Source of the DNA: DATKSS01 sp049582065
GTDB taxonomy: Bacteria > Chloroflexota > Dormibacteria > Dormibacterales > Dormibacteraceae
NCBI GenBank assembly: GCA_049582065.1
Contig: JBAUTF010000177.1
Location: 1-33,291, forward strand
DNA: 33,291 nt
Direction of reading: 5' to 3'
Within the stretch, counting starts at the first letter, position 1, and each line of letters opens with the position of its first letter. Below are positions 31,325-33,291 of this stretch, piece by piece. The notes under the pieces are model-generated. The model was not told the origin of the DNA. It did no database searches and was given only the letters and a program-made list of their open reading frames with translations. A program made the position numbers and the translations under genes.

Positions 31325-31579
31325 ATGCCCATCTACGAGTATCGGTGCGAGAGCTGCTCCGAGCGGTTCGAGGTGCTGACCCGGTTCGCGGAGCGCGACA
31401 GCGCGCAGGCGTGTCCGGCGTGCGAGTCGAGCAGGACCCGAGTGCTGGTCTCGAGCTTCGCCTTCGCGGGCGGCGGCGAATCGGGGCCGTCCGAATCCAT
31501 GGACCTCGGCGGCGTCGAGAGCAGCGGCGGCGGCTGCTGCGGCGGCGCATGCGGCTCGTGCGGCTCCGGCCCGAACTGA
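31325..31579 (+). CDS. FmdB-type zinc-ribbon protein
   Basis: The 84-aa protein starts MPIYEYRCESCSERFEVL, the FmdB family opening, with C8-x2-C11 and C30-x2-C33 forming one zinc ribbon. A Gly/Ser linker leads to a Cys-rich end, GGGCCGGACGSCGSG, with four further Cys, an unusual but not unknown tail. FmdB domains are found in regulatory or assembly proteins; the function here is unknown. The ATG at 31325 is only 4 nt from the divergent rsmG start. lysA follows 9 nt later, so they may share a transcript. Confidence 0.85.
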   Translation: MPIYEYRCESCSERFEVLTRFAERDSAQACPACESSRTRVLVSSFAFAGGGESGPSESMDLGGVESSGGGCCGGACGSCGSGPN

Positions 31580-31588
31580 CCTTTTAGG

Positions 31589-32872
31589 TTGCTCTTCCCG
31601 GTCACATACCGGGTCAACGCCGCCGGCCACATGGAGGTGGGCGGGTGCGACCTGGTCGACCTGGCGCGCCGCCACGGCACGCCGCTGTATGTCTACGACG
31701 AGGCCACCGTCCGCCAGCGCGCCTCCGAGTACACGGCCGCGATGGGCGGCGCGGGCCAGGTGCTCTATTCGGCCAAGGCCTTCGCGTCGCCGCAGTTCCT
31801 GCGCGTCGTGGCCGAGGAAGGCCTGGGGCTCGACGTGGTTTCCGCCGGTGAGCTCCACCTCGCGCTGAAGTCCGGGTTCCCCCGCGACCGGATCCATTTC
31901 CTCGGCAACAACAAGAGCCTCGAGGACCTCGAGTCCGCCTACCACGCCGGCGCCACCATCGTGATCGACGGCGAGCACGAGTTCGACCTGCTGCAGGAGG
32001 TCGTGCCGCAGGGCGAGCGCACGCCGGTCATGCTGCGCCTGTCGCCCGGAGTCAAACCGGACACGCACGACCACATCTCCACGGGGCAGCTCGACTCGAA
32101 GTTTGGCTTTTCGATCGAGTCGGGGGCGGCAAGGCGGGCGGTCGAGCAGGCGCTGCTGCACCCGCGGCTGGAGCTCGTCGGCCTGCATTCCCACATCGGT
32201 TCCCAGATCTTCGCGCTGGGTGCGTACAAGGACGCGATGGAGATCATGCTCGACCTCCTGGTCACTCTCCGAGACGAGCTCGATTTCCAGCCCCGCAAGC
32301 TGGGCGCCGGGGGCGGGCTCGGCATCGCGTACACGCGAAACGACGATCCACCTACTCCGCGCTATTTCGTCGAGACCGTGCTTCATGCCCTGGCCTCCGG
32401 CTGCGCGCAGCGAGGCTTGAAGGTGCCGCAGCTGGTGGTCGAGCCGGGCCGGTCGATTGCCGGGCCCGCGGGCATGGCCCTCTACACCGTCGGGTCGATC
32501 AAGGACATCCCCGGCGTTCGCCGCTACGTCGCGGTCGACGGGGGCATGGGCGACAACATCAGGCCCAAGCTCTACGGCGCGCGCTACGAGGCATACCTCG
32601 CTTCGGCGCCGGACCGGCACACGAATGGCAAGGTGACGATCGCCGGAAAGTACTGCGAGTCGACCGACATCCTGATCACCGACATCGAGATGCCCACGCT
32701 GAAGACCGGCGATGTAATCGCGCTGCCCGCGGCCGGCGCCTACTGCCTCGCGATGGCAAGCAACTACAACGGGATACCGCGCCCCGAGGTGCTGATGCTC
32801 CGGGACGGCGAGGCGCGCATGATGCGGCGGCGGGAGACCCTGGACGACCTGCTCGCGGCCGAGGTGTTCTAG
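31589..32872 (+). CDS. lysA: Diaminopimelate decarboxylase
   Basis: The 427-aa fold-type III PLP enzyme has the PLP Lys63 in LYSAKAFASPQFL, the HSHIGSQIF block, GGGLGIAY (phosphate loop), the EPGRSIAGPAG motif, and the second-subunit Cys in GKYCESTDIL. It makes L-lysine from meso-diaminopimelate. The start is TTG at 31589, 9 nt after the FmdB-type stop; no strong ribosome site is visible, and ATG 31631 would cut into the N-terminus. That the cell makes DAP is shown by this gene, which makes the non-DNPR MurE-like ligase more puzzling. Confidence 0.95.
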   Translation: MLFPVTYRVNAAGHMEVGGCDLVDLARRHGTPLYVYDEATVRQRASEYTAAMGGAGQVLYSAKAFASPQFLRVVAEEGLGLDVVSAGELHLALKSGFPRDRIHFLGNNKSLEDLESAYHAGATIVIDGEHEFDLLQEVVPQGERTPVMLRLSPGVKPDTHDHISTGQLDSKFGFSIESGAARRAVEQALLHPRLELVGLHSHIGSQIFALGAYKDAMEIMLDLLVTLRDELDFQPRKLGAGGGLGIAYTRNDDPPTPRYFVETVLHALASGCAQRGLKVPQLVVEPGRSIAGPAGMALYTVGSIKDIPGVRRYVAVDGGMGDNIRPKLYGARYEAYLASAPDRHTNGKVTIAGKYCESTDILITDIEMPTLKTGDVIALPAAGAYCLAMASNYNGIPRPEVLMLRDGEARMMRRRETLDDLLAAEVF

Positions 32873-32875
32873 CCG

Positions 32876-33291
32876 CTAGACCAGCGTCAACCTGAGCGGT
32901 GCCGAGGCGCAGATCCGGTTGGTGTCGCAGGCCGTGATCCGGGCATTGCCGGCGAGCGCGCTTGCCGGGAGCGTGATGGACCTCCCGAAGCTCCCGCTGG
33001 CCGTGGTCACCGCGCTCCAGGTCTCCAGCGTGAGCGTGGAGCTGGAGGGATCGAAGAGCGCGATCGAGACGGCCCGGGAGCTGCTGAAGTGCGATCCATA
33101 CACGTAGATCGTCGCCATCACCCGGGCTGAGGTAGGGACGGTCAACGAGGCCGCCGGGGTCGGACTCGGGCTGGTCGCCGGCGACGGAGTCGGGCTTGGC
33201 GCGCCCGGCGACGCCGTCGGTGATGGGCTGGTCCCCGCGATCGGGGTCGCCAGGGCCACCGGTGACAGCACCTGCAGCTTCTGCTGCGAGT
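32876..33291 (-). CDS. Partial protein with Pro/Ser/Thr-rich linker and Ig-like domain
   Basis: The frame runs off the right edge of the window (minus strand), so the N-terminus is missing. What remains reads SQQKLQVLSPVALATPIAGT, then a long PSPT-type repeat linker (SPSPTASPGAPSPTPSPATS), then about 80 residues of beta-rich sequence (MATIYVYGSHFSSSRAVSIALF ... GSFGRSITLPASALAG ... RLTLV) like an IPT/Ig-like module with a possible disulfide (ACDTNRICA). It is probably an extracellular or surface-anchored protein; function unknown. It ends 3 nt from lysA, tail to tail. The GTG at 33271 is unlikely to be the real start, since coding continues upstream. Confidence 0.6.
   Translation of the reverse strand, partial: SQQKLQVLSPVALATPIAGTSPSPTASPGAPSPTPSPATSPSPTPAASLTVPTSARVMATIYVYGSHFSSSRAVSIALFDPSSSTLTLETWSAVTTASGSFGRSITLPASALAGNARITACDTNRICASAPLRLTLV

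Overview
The window is a GC-rich bacterial chromosome segment that contains the replication-origin neighbourhood. Left of about position 2720 the genes run on the minus strand in the classic order rpmH-rnpA-yidD-yidC-khpB(jag). Right of it dnaA-dnaN-recF-dciA run on the plus strand. Between rpmH and dnaA, and again between dnaA and dnaN, lie gene-free stretches with DnaA-box-like 9-mers, so this is the likely oriC. GTG/TTG starts, 4-nt overlaps, a response-regulator/Pst phosphate cluster, a MshA-like glycosyltransferase and a TM-anchored cytochrome c suggest a soil-type GC-rich terrabacterial lineage. My best guess, by inference only, is an uncultivated Chloroflexota/Dormibacterota-like organism; nothing in the window proves the taxon.

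Layout: (1) 58-2718 minus: small unknown gene, khpB, yidC, yidD, rnpA, rpmH (RNA-binding, membrane insertion, RNase P, L34). (2) 2719-3196 candidate oriC. (3) 3197-10129 plus: dnaA, dnaN, recF, dciA and, where gyrB is often found, a large UvrD-type helicase fused to an iron-sulfur nuclease. (4) 10099-16548: envelope genes: processive-type glycolipid glycosyltransferase, membrane cytochrome c, MshA-like glycosyltransferase, a beta-propeller lipoprotein and a three-repeat DUF4388/PATAN-like protein. (5) 16652-19020 plus: histidine phosphatase, FemAB-like aminoacyltransferase and an atypical OmpR-family regulator lacking the phospho-Asp. (6) 18998-23737: folK-folP, a divergent MurE-like ligase, then thiS-tenI-thiG and a Nudix hydrolase. 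(7) 23818-30630: a complete phosphate regulon, phoR-pstB-phoU-phoB-pstC-pstA-arsC on the minus strand, with pstS divergent. Two triple 11-bp direct repeats with PHO-box geometry lie upstream of pstS/phoR and upstream of pstB. (8) 30688-33291: rsmG, an FmdB-type zinc ribbon, lysA and a truncated surface protein.

Most of the window is conserved housekeeping. I saw no CRISPR array, insertion sequence, phage gene, tRNA or rRNA. The most unusual points are the Glu-for-Asp response regulator (E61, with the Mg-binding acid also lost), a ThiS whose Gly-Gly is buried by a four-residue tail, two PHO-box-like triple repeats, arsC placed at the end of the pst operon, an L34 gene whose expected start codon reads ATC, and palindromes sitting on gene junctions. 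No convincing entirely new multi-gene system was found.
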